NCBI GenBank assembly: GCA_033764725.1
Contig: JANRIR010000089.1
Coordinates: 1 to 55,453 of the forward strand
Direction of reading: 5' to 3'
Origin: RI-43 sp033764725
Lineage (GTDB): Bacteria > Pseudomonadota > Alphaproteobacteria > Caulobacterales > Aquidulcibacteraceae
Length of the DNA: 55,453 nt
The notes beneath the pieces were generated by a model, which made no database searches, was not told where the DNA came from, and saw only the letters and a list, made by a program, of their open reading frames with translations. The position numbers and the translations under genes were made by a program. Numbering within the stretch: the stretch's first letter is position 1; each line of letters begins with the position of its first letter. Positions 1 to 8,141 of the stretch are shown piece after piece.

Positions 1-797
1 CCGGCGAGGAGCGCGCACGCACGCCGCCGCCCGCGGCTGCGCCGCCGCCGGTCAGCGCAAGTCCGCCGCCGCGCGCGCGCCGCGCAGGGCCGCCCTGGTG
101 GGTGTGGTTGATCGCCGTGGTCGCGCTTGCGCTCTTGGGCCTGTTCAGCGGGGCGACGTTCATGGTCGGGAGCCCCGCGCCATCGTCCGGCGATGTCCTG
201 GCGTCCATCGCAGGCAGCGCGTCGCTGGCGCTGCTCGCCCTTGGCGCACTTGCGGTGCTCGCCGCGGTGATCATCGCCGCATCGGCTTTGACGGCGCGCG
301 TCAGGGCGCCTGCGCCGCCGAAGCGCGCCGCCGAGCCGAAAGCCGCGCCTGCGCCTGCCGAAAGCACGGCGCCTGCGCCTGCAGCCCCGGCGGCGCCGGC
401 GGGCGCGGCGAATGTGTTCGTCTCCTACGCCAGCGTCGATCGCGCCAAAGTCGTTCCCATCGTCGACGGCGTGAAGCAGAACGGCCAGACGGTGTGGATC
501 GATCAGCAGGAGATCGCGGCAGGCGAAGGCTGGGCGGGCGAAATCGTGCGCGCGATCAAGGGGGCGAAAGGCGTGCTCGTGATGTGTTCGGCCGCCGCCT
601 TCGAAAGCGATCATGTGAAGCGAGAGCTCTATCTCGCCGATCGCTATAAGAAGCGGCTCCTGCCGGTGTTCCTCGAGGACGCAAGCCCGCCGGAGGATTT
701 CGAATATTTCTTCGCCGGCGTGCAATGGCTGCGCCTGCACGACACGCCGGAAGCCGATCGGTCCAAGGCTGTCGTGCAGGCCTTGGGCGCCGCGTAG
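1..797 (+). CDS. TIR-domain protein with membrane segments (5' partial)
   Basis: The reading frame is open from the left edge (codons start at base 3), so the N-terminus is missing; a GTG at 102 is unlikely to be the true start because proline/arginine-rich coding precedes it. Visible order: a Pro/Ala/Arg-rich linker, a hydrophobic helix (VWLIAVVALALLGLF), a second hydrophobic stretch around LALLALGALAVLAAVIIAA, another Ala/Pro linker, then a C-terminal TIR domain. TIR motifs seen are VFVSYASVDR, VWIDQQEIAAG and VKRELYLADRYKKRLLPVF; the Glu in KRELYLA sits where TIR NAD-hydrolases carry their catalytic acid. I infer a membrane-tethered cytoplasmic TIR sensor or effector. Substrate, partner and NADase activity are unknown. 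The next gene starts 23 bp downstream. Confidence 0.8.
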   Translation, partial: GEERARTPPPAAAPPPVSASPPPRARRAGPPWWVWLIAVVALALLGLFSGATFMVGSPAPSSGDVLASIAGSASLALLALGALAVLAAVIIAASALTARVRAPAPPKRAAEPKAAPAPAESTAPAPAAPAAPAGAANVFVSYASVDRAKVVPIVDGVKQNGQTVWIDQQEIAAGEGWAGEIVRAIKGAKGVLVMCSAAAFESDHVKRELYLADRYKKRLLPVFLEDASPPEDFEYFFAGVQWLRLHDTPEADRSKAVVQALGAA

Positions 798-820
798 AGG
801 CGCATGCAGGAGAACGCGTC

Positions 821-1657
821 ATGAGTCTTGCGCCCGAACCCGTCGATTTCGACGTCTCGCCCAGCGGCGTCGCCGTGGTGACGCTCAATCGCCCCGACAA
901 GCGCAACGCCTTCGACGAACGCACGATCCTGCTGCTCGCCGACGCGTTCGAAACGCTGAAGGGCGCCGATCATGTGCGCGTCGTGTTTCTGCGCGGCGCA
1001 GGCGCTAGCTTCTCCGCCGGGGCCGATCTCGATTGGATGCGCCGGCAAGGGGAGCGCACGCGCGACGAGAACGAAGCCGATGCGCTCGATCTCGCCCGCA
1101 TGCTGAAGGCGCTGCACGATCTGCCGCAATTGACGGTCGCGCTCGTGCATGGCGCGGCGATGGGCGGCGGCGCCGGCCTGGTGGCGGCTGCGGATTATGC
1201 GGTCGCCGCGCGCGATGCGCAGTTTCGCTTTTCCGAGGTGCGGTTGGGGCTGACGCCGGCGACGATCAGCCCGTATGTCGTCGAGGCGATCGGGGCGCGT
1301 CACGCGCGCGCGCTGTTCGCCTCCGCGCTGCCATTCGACGCAGAGACCGCCCAGCGCATCGGCTTGGTGCATGAGATCGTCGACGGCGCAGCCGAACTCG
1401 ACGGCGTGATGAAGCGCTTGTCGGGCTTGGCGATGGAGAATGCGCCAGGCGCCGTCGCCGATGCGAAGGCGCTGGTGCGCTATCTGAGCGACGACGTGGT
1501 GCGGCCGATGCGCCTTCCGCCGTTCCAGCTGATCGACAACGCCGTATTGCACGAGACCGCCAAGCGGATCGCCGCGCGCCGCGCCTCCGATGAAGGCCGC
1601 GAAGGTCTGGCGGCGTTTCTCGAGCGGCGCGCGCCGTCCTGGTCGAGCGGCGCGTGA
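821..1657 (+). CDS. liuC: Enoyl-CoA hydratase/isomerase, probable methylglutaconyl-CoA hydratase
   Basis: Crotonase-fold protein of 278 aa. Seen: the N-terminal LNRPDKRNAF motif, the first oxyanion segment GASFSAGADLDWM and the second oxyanion segment GAAMGGGAGLVAAADYA, followed by FSEVRLGLTPATISPYV, which is typical of methylglutaconyl-CoA hydratases. In leucine degradation this enzyme hydrates 3-methylglutaconyl-CoA to HMG-CoA. That role is supported by the methylcrotonyl-CoA carboxylase biotin subunit two genes downstream. ATG 821 is chosen over upstream in-frame starts because it follows an AGGAGA-like ribosome site at about 807-813 and fits the family N-terminus. The stop overlaps the next start (GTGA), so translation is probably coupled. 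A general short-chain enoyl-CoA hydratase is the alternative. Confidence 0.87.
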   Translation: MSLAPEPVDFDVSPSGVAVVTLNRPDKRNAFDERTILLLADAFETLKGADHVRVVFLRGAGASFSAGADLDWMRRQGERTRDENEADALDLARMLKALHDLPQLTVALVHGAAMGGGAGLVAAADYAVAARDAQFRFSEVRLGLTPATISPYVVEAIGARHARALFASALPFDAETAQRIGLVHEIVDGAAELDGVMKRLSGLAMENAPGAVADAKALVRYLSDDVVRPMRLPPFQLIDNAVLHETAKRIAARRASDEGREGLAAFLERRAPSWSSGA

Positions 1658-2805
1658 GCGGCGAACTCGACGCCGCCGGGGCTGCGATCACCGCCGGATT
1701 GGCCGCCGCCGCGATCGAGGGCGACGCCAAAGGCCGCGGGCCTCACCCCGCGCGCTGCGCCAATTGCGACGCGCAGCTGACGGGCGCGTTCTGCGCGACA
1801 TGCGGACAAAGCGCGCATGTGCATCGCTCGCTCACCCACATTCTTGAGGAGGCGCTGCACGGCATCGTGCATTTCGACGCGAAGGCGTGGCGCACCCTGC
1901 CGATGCTCGCCTTCCGCCCCGGCGGGCTGACGCGCGCCTATGTCATGGGCAAACGCGCGCGCTACATCTCGCCTTTGGCGATGTTTTTGTTCTGCGTGTT
2001 CCTGATGTTCTTCGTGTTCGCCTTCACCGGCGGCGCGATCATCGGCGTGAACCAGACGCCGCCAACGCCGGAGCGGGCGAGCGAAGCGCGCGCGCGGATC
2101 GAAGCGGTGCGCGGCGATCTGGAGACGGCGCGCGCGGAGGCCGAACGCCAGGGCGCACCGATCGCGGCGCGCGCGCTTGAAGCCGGCGAAGCCATGGCCG
2201 CGCGCGCCGACGCCGCAGCGGCGCGCGCCGCGCAAGACCAGAGCGGCGTTCGCGCCGACGTCACCATCGGCGGCGATGGCGTAACGGTTTCGGAGAACGC
2301 GTCGGGCGGGCGCTGGCAGGATGAACTGCGCGCGGCGGTCGAGCGCGGCGACATCACCGTCAATCTCGGCAACGAGGCGCTGAACAAGCGCGTGCTCAAG
2401 AAGCTGGAGAATCCCGATCTTGCGCTCTACGCGATCCAGCAGACGGCGTACAAATTCTCCTTTCTGCTTGTGCCGATCTCGCTGCCTTTCATGTGGCTTC
2501 TGTTTTTCTGGAAGCGCGGCGTGACGCTCTATGACCACACGGTGTTCGTGCTCTATTCGCTGTCCTTCATGTCGCTGTTGCTTGTCTGCGGCGTGCTGAT
2601 CGAGAGGACCGGGCTCGATCTTGGCGGCGCGGGCGCGCTCACCGGCCCGCTCGCCGCGGGCGCGCACATGTTCTTTCAACTCAAGGGCGCCTATGCGCTC
2701 AGCTGGTTCTCGGCGCTGTGGCGGATCGTGTTCTTGCTGATGTTCGCCCTGATCAGCCTCGGCGTGTTTCTGGTTTCGATCGTTTTGCTGGGATTGACGG
2801 GCTGA
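1654..2805 (+). CDS. DUF3667 family membrane protein
   Basis: 383 aa, GTG start overlapping the liuC stop by 4 bp. Near the N-terminus is a zinc-ribbon-like pair CANC...CATC, then the DUF3667 signature with FDAKAWRTLPMLAFRPG and YVMGKRARYISPLAMFLF leading into the first membrane helix. A long polar Ala/Arg/Glu-rich segment (about residues 130-250) is probably coiled coil. Several hydrophobic helices close the protein. DUF3667 proteins have no established biochemical role. It is embedded between two leucine-degradation genes and overlaps the next gene by a single base, so it is co-transcribed, but nothing ties it to that pathway functionally. Family assignment is from the motif pattern. Confidence 0.75.
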   Translation: MSGELDAAGAAITAGLAAAAIEGDAKGRGPHPARCANCDAQLTGAFCATCGQSAHVHRSLTHILEEALHGIVHFDAKAWRTLPMLAFRPGGLTRAYVMGKRARYISPLAMFLFCVFLMFFVFAFTGGAIIGVNQTPPTPERASEARARIEAVRGDLETARAEAERQGAPIAARALEAGEAMAARADAAAARAAQDQSGVRADVTIGGDGVTVSENASGGRWQDELRAAVERGDITVNLGNEALNKRVLKKLENPDLALYAIQQTAYKFSFLLVPISLPFMWLLFFWKRGVTLYDHTVFVLYSLSFMSLLLVCGVLIERTGLDLGGAGALTGPLAAGAHMFFQLKGAYALSWFSALWRIVFLLMFALISLGVFLVSIVLLGLTG

Positions 2806-4787
2806 TGTTCACTTCGCTGCTGGTGGCCAATCGGGGCGAAATCGCCTGCCGCATCTTCCGCACCGCGCGCGCGCGGGGCGTGCGGTGCATCGCCGTCTAT
2901 TCCGACGCGGACGCCAAGGCGAAACATGTGCGCGAGGCGGATGCGGCCGTCCATATTGGGCCGGCCCCGGCGGCGGACAGCTATTTGCGCGGGGATAAAA
3001 TCATCGCTGCGGCGCTCGAAAGCGGCGCCGCGGCCATCCATCCGGGCTATGGCTTTCTTTCGGAGAATCCGGATTTCGCACAGGCCGTGATCGATGCGGG
3101 CCTGATCTGGGTTGGTCCGAAGCCCGCTTCGATCCGCGCCATGGGGCTCAAGGACGAAGCCAAGCGCATCGCGATCGCCGCGGGCGTGCCGGTGTTGCCT
3201 GGATACCAGGACGCCGACCAGAGCGAAAAGACGCTTTTAAAGGCGGCGAAGGCGATCGGCTTTCCGGTGCTGATCAAGGCGGTGGCGGGCGGCGGCGGGC
3301 GCGGCATCCGCGAAGTGAACACGGCGGACGAATTCTCCGCGCAATTGCAGAGCGCGCAGCGCGAGGCGCAGGCCGCCTTCGGCGATGCGCGCGTGCTGAT
3401 CGAAAAGCTGGTGCAGCGCCCGCGCCATATCGAGGTGCAGGTGTTCGGCGATGGGTATGGCGGGCTCGTGCATCTGTTCGAGCGCGATTGCTCGTTGCAG
3501 CGTCGCCGGCAGAAGGTGATCGAAGAAGCGCCCGCACCCGGCATGACGGACGCGGTGCGCGCAGCGATGACGGAGGCGGCGCTCAAGGTCGCGCGCGCGG
3601 TGAATTATGAGAACGCCGGAACGGTCGAGTTCATCGTCGACGGAAACGGGCCGCTGCGGCCAGACGGTTTCTGGTTCATGGAAATGAACACGCGGCTGCA
3701 GGTCGAGCATCCGGTGACGGAGTCGGTGACGGGCGTCGATCTGGTGGACTGGCAATTGCGCGTCGCGGCCGGTGAAAAGCTGCCGCTGACGCAGGATCAG
3801 ATCACACTCACCGGCCATGCCGTCGAAGCGCGTATCTGCGCGGAGGACCCAAGCGAGGGGTTTCGACCGAGCGTGGGGCGGTTGCGCACATTGTCGCTGC
3901 CGCACTACATGTTCCGCATCGATTCAGGCTTCGACGGCGGCGATGTGATTTCACCCTTCTACGATTCACTCGTTGCGAAGTTCATTGTCCATCAAACGAT
4001 CGCATCGCCGCGGCAACGCCAAGCGGTCTGCACGTTTGCCGCCGCTGAACTGGGACGATTGGCCTTCGATGGCGTGACGTTGAATGTCGCCTTCCTGATC
4101 CAGTGTCTCGTCCATGACGATATGCTGGAGGGGCGTGTCCATACTGGTCTGATCAGCGATCACCTCGACGCGTTGGCCAGCGGCAGGCGATACGAAGCCG
4201 AGGCTGCGATATTCGCCGCGCTGGCGCAGACGAACCAGCCCGTGTGCGGGCCGTTCGCGCAAGCGGATGCGTGGCGGTTGAACGGCGCATCGCGTCACGA
4301 AGCGCATTTCGAGCGCGCCGGCGAGGCGATGGTTGTGGCGCTGACCCGCAAGGGCGATGGGTGGACGGCGGATGTGAAGGGAGCCGCGCACACTGTTGTC
4401 GCCGTGAGACAGTGGGGCGGGCGATGGATCGAAGCAGACATTGGCGGTCAAAGTCGTGACGCGCAGGTGATGCGCCGCAGCGATGGAGTCGGCGTTCTGA
4501 TCGAGGGCGAGTTACACGAATTTCTCCCTGCCGGCGCGGCGCGTGAGCATGCCGATGTCGCCGCGTCCGACGAGATCAAGGCGCCCCTGCCGGGCAAGAT
4601 CGTGGGGCTCTCCGCGCGCGCAGGCGATGCGGTAACTAAGGGCGATGCGCTGGTCACGCTCGAAGCGATGAAGATGGAGCATCAATTGAAGGCGCCGCGC
4701 GACGGGGTGGTCGCGGCCGTGCATGTCGCCATCGGCGCGCAGGTGAAGGAGGGCGGCGTGCTGATCGCGCTGGCGCCACTGTCATGA
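2805..4787 (+). CDS. mccA: Methylcrotonyl-CoA carboxylase, biotin-containing alpha subunit
   Basis: 660 aa, the usual length for the alpha subunit of MCC. Order: biotin-carboxylase N-domain (SLLVANRGEIACRIFRTAR), ATP-grasp with the glycine-rich loop KAVAGGGGRGIR, the catalytic FMEMNTRLQVEHPVTE, a BC C-terminal domain (EARICAEDP), a linker/BT region, and a C-terminal biotinyl domain with the lysine in EAMKMEH about 35 residues from the end. It carboxylates its biotin and hands CO2 to a carboxyltransferase beta subunit, which is not in this window. Location beside liuC favours methylcrotonyl-CoA; propionyl- or geranyl-CoA carboxylase alpha subunits are the alternatives. ATG 2805 shares one base with the upstream stop (TGATG). 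Confidence 0.88.
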   Translation: MFTSLLVANRGEIACRIFRTARARGVRCIAVYSDADAKAKHVREADAAVHIGPAPAADSYLRGDKIIAAALESGAAAIHPGYGFLSENPDFAQAVIDAGLIWVGPKPASIRAMGLKDEAKRIAIAAGVPVLPGYQDADQSEKTLLKAAKAIGFPVLIKAVAGGGGRGIREVNTADEFSAQLQSAQREAQAAFGDARVLIEKLVQRPRHIEVQVFGDGYGGLVHLFERDCSLQRRRQKVIEEAPAPGMTDAVRAAMTEAALKVARAVNYENAGTVEFIVDGNGPLRPDGFWFMEMNTRLQVEHPVTESVTGVDLVDWQLRVAAGEKLPLTQDQITLTGHAVEARICAEDPSEGFRPSVGRLRTLSLPHYMFRIDSGFDGGDVISPFYDSLVAKFIVHQTIASPRQRQAVCTFAAAELGRLAFDGVTLNVAFLIQCLVHDDMLEGRVHTGLISDHLDALASGRRYEAEAAIFAALAQTNQPVCGPFAQADAWRLNGASRHEAHFERAGEAMVVALTRKGDGWTADVKGAAHTVVAVRQWGGRWIEADIGGQSRDAQVMRRSDGVGVLIEGELHEFLPAGAAREHADVAASDEIKAPLPGKIVGLSARAGDAVTKGDALVTLEAMKMEHQLKAPRDGVVAAVHVAIGAQVKEGGVLIALAPLS

Positions 4788-5221
4788 ACGACGCGCTCGT
4801 GCTCGCAGGTTCGGCCCTGGTCGTTGTCGTGCTTGTGGCGATTGCCGCCTTGCTCGGTTTTCGCGACCGGGCGCGGCTGACGTCGCGCGCCGATGTCGCC
4901 GAAGCGCTCGCAGCGACCGATCGCGCTGCATCCATCCTCGATGCGGCGATCGACCGCGAAGGGCGCGCCGCCATTGCGATGCTGTCCGACGGCCGCCTCG
5001 CGCTCGCCAAAGCGATGGCCGATCATGTGGCGGTGCGGGTGATCGCGCCAGGCGCGGTGCGCGTGCGCATTCGCGCGCGCGGAGAGGCGGCGCTCGTGCG
5101 TGCTGGCGTGGCCGATGTCGGCTTTCCCGGGATCACGCTTCATCTCGTGCGCGCGCCGGACTGGCTCTCGGCGATGGTTCAGGAACCGCGCAAAGATGTC
5201 CGCCATGCCAGCGCCGTTTGA
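4784..5221 (+). CDS. Small membrane-anchored protein of unknown function
   Basis: 145 aa, ATGA overlap with the mccA stop. The first 25 residues form one hydrophobic helix (ALVLAGSALVVVVLVAIAALLGF) followed by positive charges, so the rest is predicted cytoplasmic. The soluble part is rich in Ala, Arg and Val, with alternating hydrophobics in VAVRVIAPGAVRVRIRARG that suggest beta strands. No family is recognised. The 3' end overlaps the following hydroxylase by 26 bp if that gene starts at 5196. The gene has typical local codon use and sits in an uninterrupted overlap chain, which supports it being real. Confidence 0.6.
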   Translation: MNDALVLAGSALVVVVLVAIAALLGFRDRARLTSRADVAEALAATDRAASILDAAIDREGRAAIAMLSDGRLALAKAMADHVAVRVIAPGAVRVRIRARGEAALVRAGVADVGFPGITLHLVRAPDWLSAMVQEPRKDVRHASAV

Positions 5222-6122
5222 TCCCGATCTCATCATCACCTATGCGGTGCCCGGCTTCGTGCTGTTGATCCTGATCGAAATGATCTGGATCAAGACGCGC
5301 GGCGGCGGGCGCTACCAGGCGCTCGATTCCGCGACGAGCCTCAGCATGGGGCTCGGCAACCAGGCGGTCGGCCTTGTCGGCGCGGGCATCGTCGCGGCGG
5401 CCTATTATGCGGTCCATCAGGTGCGTCTGTTCGACATTCCGTGGGCGTGGTGGAGCCTGGTTGCGTGTTTCCTGCTCGAGGATCTCGCCTATTACTGGTT
5501 CCACCGCATCTCGCATGAACGGCGCTGGTTCTGGGCGAGCCATGTCATCCATCACACCTCGCAGCACTACAATCTGACCACCGCGCTGCGCCAGACCTGG
5601 ACCGGCGCGCTGACCGGCGCCTTCGTGTTCTGGCTGCCGCTGGTGTGGATCGGCTTCCCGCCGGAGATGGTGCTGATGTTCTCCGCCTTCAGCCTGATCT
5701 ACCAATTCTGGATCCACACCGAGCTGATCGGGCGCATGGGGCCTTTGGAATGGGTGCTGAACACGCCGTCGCATCATCGCGTGCACCACGCCACCAACCC
5801 GAAATATCTCGACGCCAATTACGCCGGCGTGCTGATCATCTGGGACCGCCTGTTCGGCACGTTCGTGCGGGAGGAGGAGCGGCCGACCTACGGCATCCTC
5901 GCCAATCTCGGCGCGTTCAATCCGCTGCGCGTGGCGTTCCATGAATGGGCCGCGATCGCGCGCGATGTCGCCGGCGCCAAATCGCTGCGCGACGCGGCGG
6001 GCTATCTGTTCGGCCCGCCGGGCTGGAGCCCGGACGGTTCGCGCAAGACTTCGGCTGCGGTGAAGGCGGCGTGGCGCGCGGAATTGGACGCGGCTGCGAA
6101 TCGGACGACCTCGCCGGCATGA
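5196..6122 (+). CDS. Sterol desaturase / fatty acid hydroxylase superfamily protein
   Basis: 308 aa integral membrane di-iron oxygenase. The histidine clusters that bind the two irons are visible: HRISHE, HVIHHTSQHYN and HHRVHHATNPKYLDANYAG, spaced as in the superfamily and flanked by hydrophobic helices. These enzymes hydroxylate or desaturate sterols, carotenoids, fatty acids or ether lipids in the membrane; the exact substrate cannot be read from sequence. ATG 5196 (or 5205, giving MPAPFDPDL) is preferred to earlier in-frame starts that would run deep inside the upstream gene. The stop overlaps the DUF1489 start (ATGA). Confidence 0.85.
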   Translation: MSAMPAPFDPDLIITYAVPGFVLLILIEMIWIKTRGGGRYQALDSATSLSMGLGNQAVGLVGAGIVAAAYYAVHQVRLFDIPWAWWSLVACFLLEDLAYYWFHRISHERRWFWASHVIHHTSQHYNLTTALRQTWTGALTGAFVFWLPLVWIGFPPEMVLMFSAFSLIYQFWIHTELIGRMGPLEWVLNTPSHHRVHHATNPKYLDANYAGVLIIWDRLFGTFVREEERPTYGILANLGAFNPLRVAFHEWAAIARDVAGAKSLRDAAGYLFGPPGWSPDGSRKTSAAVKAAWRAELDAAANRTTSPA

Positions 6123-6550
6123 GCCTTCACATCATCAAATTGTGCGTCGGCGCCGACAGCGTCGAGCATCTCGCCGCCTGGCAGGCCCAGCAGGTGCGCG
6201 CCGCCGGCCGTCTGAAGCGTCGTCCCAATCCCGTCTGCGGCACGCGCATGTGGCCCAAGCGGGTGGCGGAGGTGCTGGACGGCGGCTCGCTCTATTGGGT
6301 GATCAAGGGGGCCGTCACGGTGCGCCAGCGCATCGTCGCGATCGACGACGTCACCGACGAGCACGGCCTGCGCTGCGGCCTCTATCTCGACGCCAAGCTG
6401 GTGCGCACTGCGCCGCAGCCGCGCCGCGCGTTTCAGGGCTGGCGCTATCTCGACCCGAAGGACGCGCCCGCAGACCTTACTGACGTCAAAGGCGCGAGCG
6501 CGTTGCCGGAAGATTTGCGCCGGCAATTGACGGCGCTCGGCGCGTGGTGA
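6119..6550 (+). CDS. DUF1489 family protein
   Basis: 143 aa soluble protein, the usual size for this alphaproteobacterial family. Recognisable pieces are LHIIKLCVGADSVEHLAAWQ at the N-terminus, TRMWPKR in the middle and FQGWRYLDPKDAP near the C-terminus. DUF1489 is widespread in Alphaproteobacteria without a proven function. ATG 6119 overlaps the previous stop (ATGA), closing the co-directional chain that starts at liuC. About 230 bp without a gene follow. Confidence 0.8.
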   Translation: MSLHIIKLCVGADSVEHLAAWQAQQVRAAGRLKRRPNPVCGTRMWPKRVAEVLDGGSLYWVIKGAVTVRQRIVAIDDVTDEHGLRCGLYLDAKLVRTAPQPRRAFQGWRYLDPKDAPADLTDVKGASALPEDLRRQLTALGAW

Positions 6551-6683
6551 GGAAACCGCCGCGCGTACTGCAATGCTGGCGTTGTCTTGATTGCGTCACA
6601 CAAGAAAAACCGCAGCCCACGCGTAAAAGATTAACGTGCCCGCGTCGCGCATGACTGCAATTTCATTGCGCATGGATTACGTC

Positions 6684-6698
6684 TTAAGCGCGCTTTAA
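6684..6698 (+). promoter_or_regulatory. Full CtrA box upstream of mipZ
   Basis: TTAA at 6684-6687, seven bases, TTAA at 6695-6698 followed by CC: an exact match to the CtrA consensus TTAA-N7-TTAAC. It lies 80-94 bp before the mipZ ATG, in the only sizeable gap in this region. Further TTAAC half-sites occur near 6631 and 6753. No GANTC (CcrM) site is present in 6551-6777. I infer cell-cycle control of mipZ by CtrA. Confidence 0.7.
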
Positions 6699-6777
6699 CC
6701 GCGCATCTTTACATTATCCACATGACGGGCATGCGCACGGGGGCTGTGGGCGTTAACGGCTGCACGCAGGACATCGC

Positions 6778-7662
6778 ATGAGCTTCGCTCTGCCGCGAAA
6801 CGACACTCTTGTTCACGGCGAAGGCGCAAGCCGCCTCGCCCATGTCGTCGTCGTCGGCAACCAGAAGGGTGGGGCGGGCAAGTCGACCGTGGCGATGCAC
6901 ATCGCCATCGCGCTCTTGCGGATGGGCAAACGCACAGGCTGCCTCGATCTCGACACCCAGCAGCGCACGCTGTCGCGCTACATCGAAAACCGCACCGCCT
7001 ATCTCGCGCGCAGCCGCGCGGCGCTGCCGACACCGCAGCTCCTGCCGATCCGCGAAAGCGCTGCGCGCCAGCGTGATTCCGCCGATAGTGAAGACGCCGC
7101 CAGTTTCGCCGTCGCGCTGCGCCGCCTGTCGGACACCTGCGATTTCATCGTCATCGACAGCCCCGGCGGCGATACGCATCTGGCGCGCCTGGCGCATGCC
7201 AGCGCCGACACGCTCATCACGCCGCTCAATGACAGCTTCATCGATTTCGATCTGCTCGGCGCGTTCGATCCCAACAATCCCGATCTCGTGCGTCCATCCA
7301 TCTATAGCGAGATGGTCTGGGACAGCCGCAAGAAGAAGGCGCAGGCGCAACGCCGCCCGATGGATTGGATCGTGATGCGCAACCGCACCTCCGCCAGTCG
7401 CATCGAAGCGAAGAACAAGCAGCGCGTCGGCGATGCGCTCAAGACCTTGTCGACCCGGATCGGGTTCCGCCTCGCGCCGGGCCTGTCGGAGCGCGTCGTG
7501 TTCCGCGAATTGTTTCCGCAAGGATTGACCCTGCTCGATCTCGACGCCGAGCGCAGCGAGGGCGATCTGAAGATGGGCCATCTCGCCGCGCGGCAGGAAT
7601 TGCGCGACGTGTTCATCGCGCTGAAGCTGCCGGGCCTTGAGGGCGAGCCGCTGCGGTTCTAG
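6778..7662 (+). CDS. mipZ: Division-plane positioning ATPase MipZ
   Basis: 294 aa ParA/MinD-type ATPase. Deviant Walker A NQKGGAGKST, switch I region LDLDTQQRTLSRYIENR, Walker B-like FIVIDSPGGD, and the MipZ-specific stretches TPLNDSFIDFDLLG and LAPGLSERVVFRELFPQGLTLLDL. MipZ forms a bipolar gradient with ParB and inhibits FtsZ polymerisation, placing the septum at mid-cell in Caulobacter-type cells. An N-terminal extension of about 20 residues precedes the P-loop strand. Transcription is probably monocistronic, starting in the 227-bp gap with the CtrA box. The next gene starts 58 bp downstream. Confidence 0.93.
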   Translation: MSFALPRNDTLVHGEGASRLAHVVVVGNQKGGAGKSTVAMHIAIALLRMGKRTGCLDLDTQQRTLSRYIENRTAYLARSRAALPTPQLLPIRESAARQRDSADSEDAASFAVALRRLSDTCDFIVIDSPGGDTHLARLAHASADTLITPLNDSFIDFDLLGAFDPNNPDLVRPSIYSEMVWDSRKKKAQAQRRPMDWIVMRNRTSASRIEAKNKQRVGDALKTLSTRIGFRLAPGLSERVVFRELFPQGLTLLDLDAERSEGDLKMGHLAARQELRDVFIALKLPGLEGEPLRF

Positions 7663-7720
7663 CGGCTGCCGCCGCCGTCTCCGATATGCACAGGCGCAAG
7701 CGGCCGCTCTATAAGGCGTC

Positions 7721-8134
7721 ATGGTTCCCGCGCTGATCATCCTTGCGCTCGTGTTTGGCGCGCTGTCCGTCGTGCGTCTCGTCGGCGCCGAGCGGGTGAC
7801 GCTCGCCCGCTACGCCGGCCATATCGTCGTGACGCTTGTTTGCGCCTTGATCGCTGTGCGCGGCGGGCCATGGGGCGCGGCGCTCGGCGCGCTGGCGGCC
7901 GGCGCTTTGTGGGCGTGGACGCTTTATCGCCCGCCAGCGGTCGCACAGGCGCGTCGCGAGCCGATGACGGACGAGGACGCGCGGATCATCCTGGGCGTCG
8001 GCCCCGACGCCAGCGCTGCAGAGATCAAAGCCGCGTTCCGCGCAAAGATGCAGCGCGCCCATCCCGATCGCGGCGGCGCAGCCGAAGATGCTGCGCGCCT
8101 GATCGCTGCGCGCGATCGGCTGCTGCGCTCCTGA
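7721..8134 (+). CDS. J-domain membrane protein
   Basis: 137 aa. Two hydrophobic segments occupy the first 70 residues (VPALIILALVFGALSVV and an Ala/Gly-rich helix around residues 30-70). A C-terminal J domain follows, with ILGVGPDASAAEIKAAFR and the essential HPD motif in AHPDRGG. This layout, J domain at the C-terminus of an anchored protein, resembles TIM14/Pam18-like co-chaperones that stimulate DnaK at a membrane. The client is unknown. It converges on the carboxypeptidase gene with only 7 bp between the stops. Confidence 0.8.
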   Translation: MVPALIILALVFGALSVVRLVGAERVTLARYAGHIVVTLVCALIAVRGGPWGAALGALAAGALWAWTLYRPPAVAQARREPMTDEDARIILGVGPDASAAEIKAAFRAKMQRAHPDRGGAAEDAARLIAARDRLLRS

Positions 8135-8141
8135 GGGTGCG

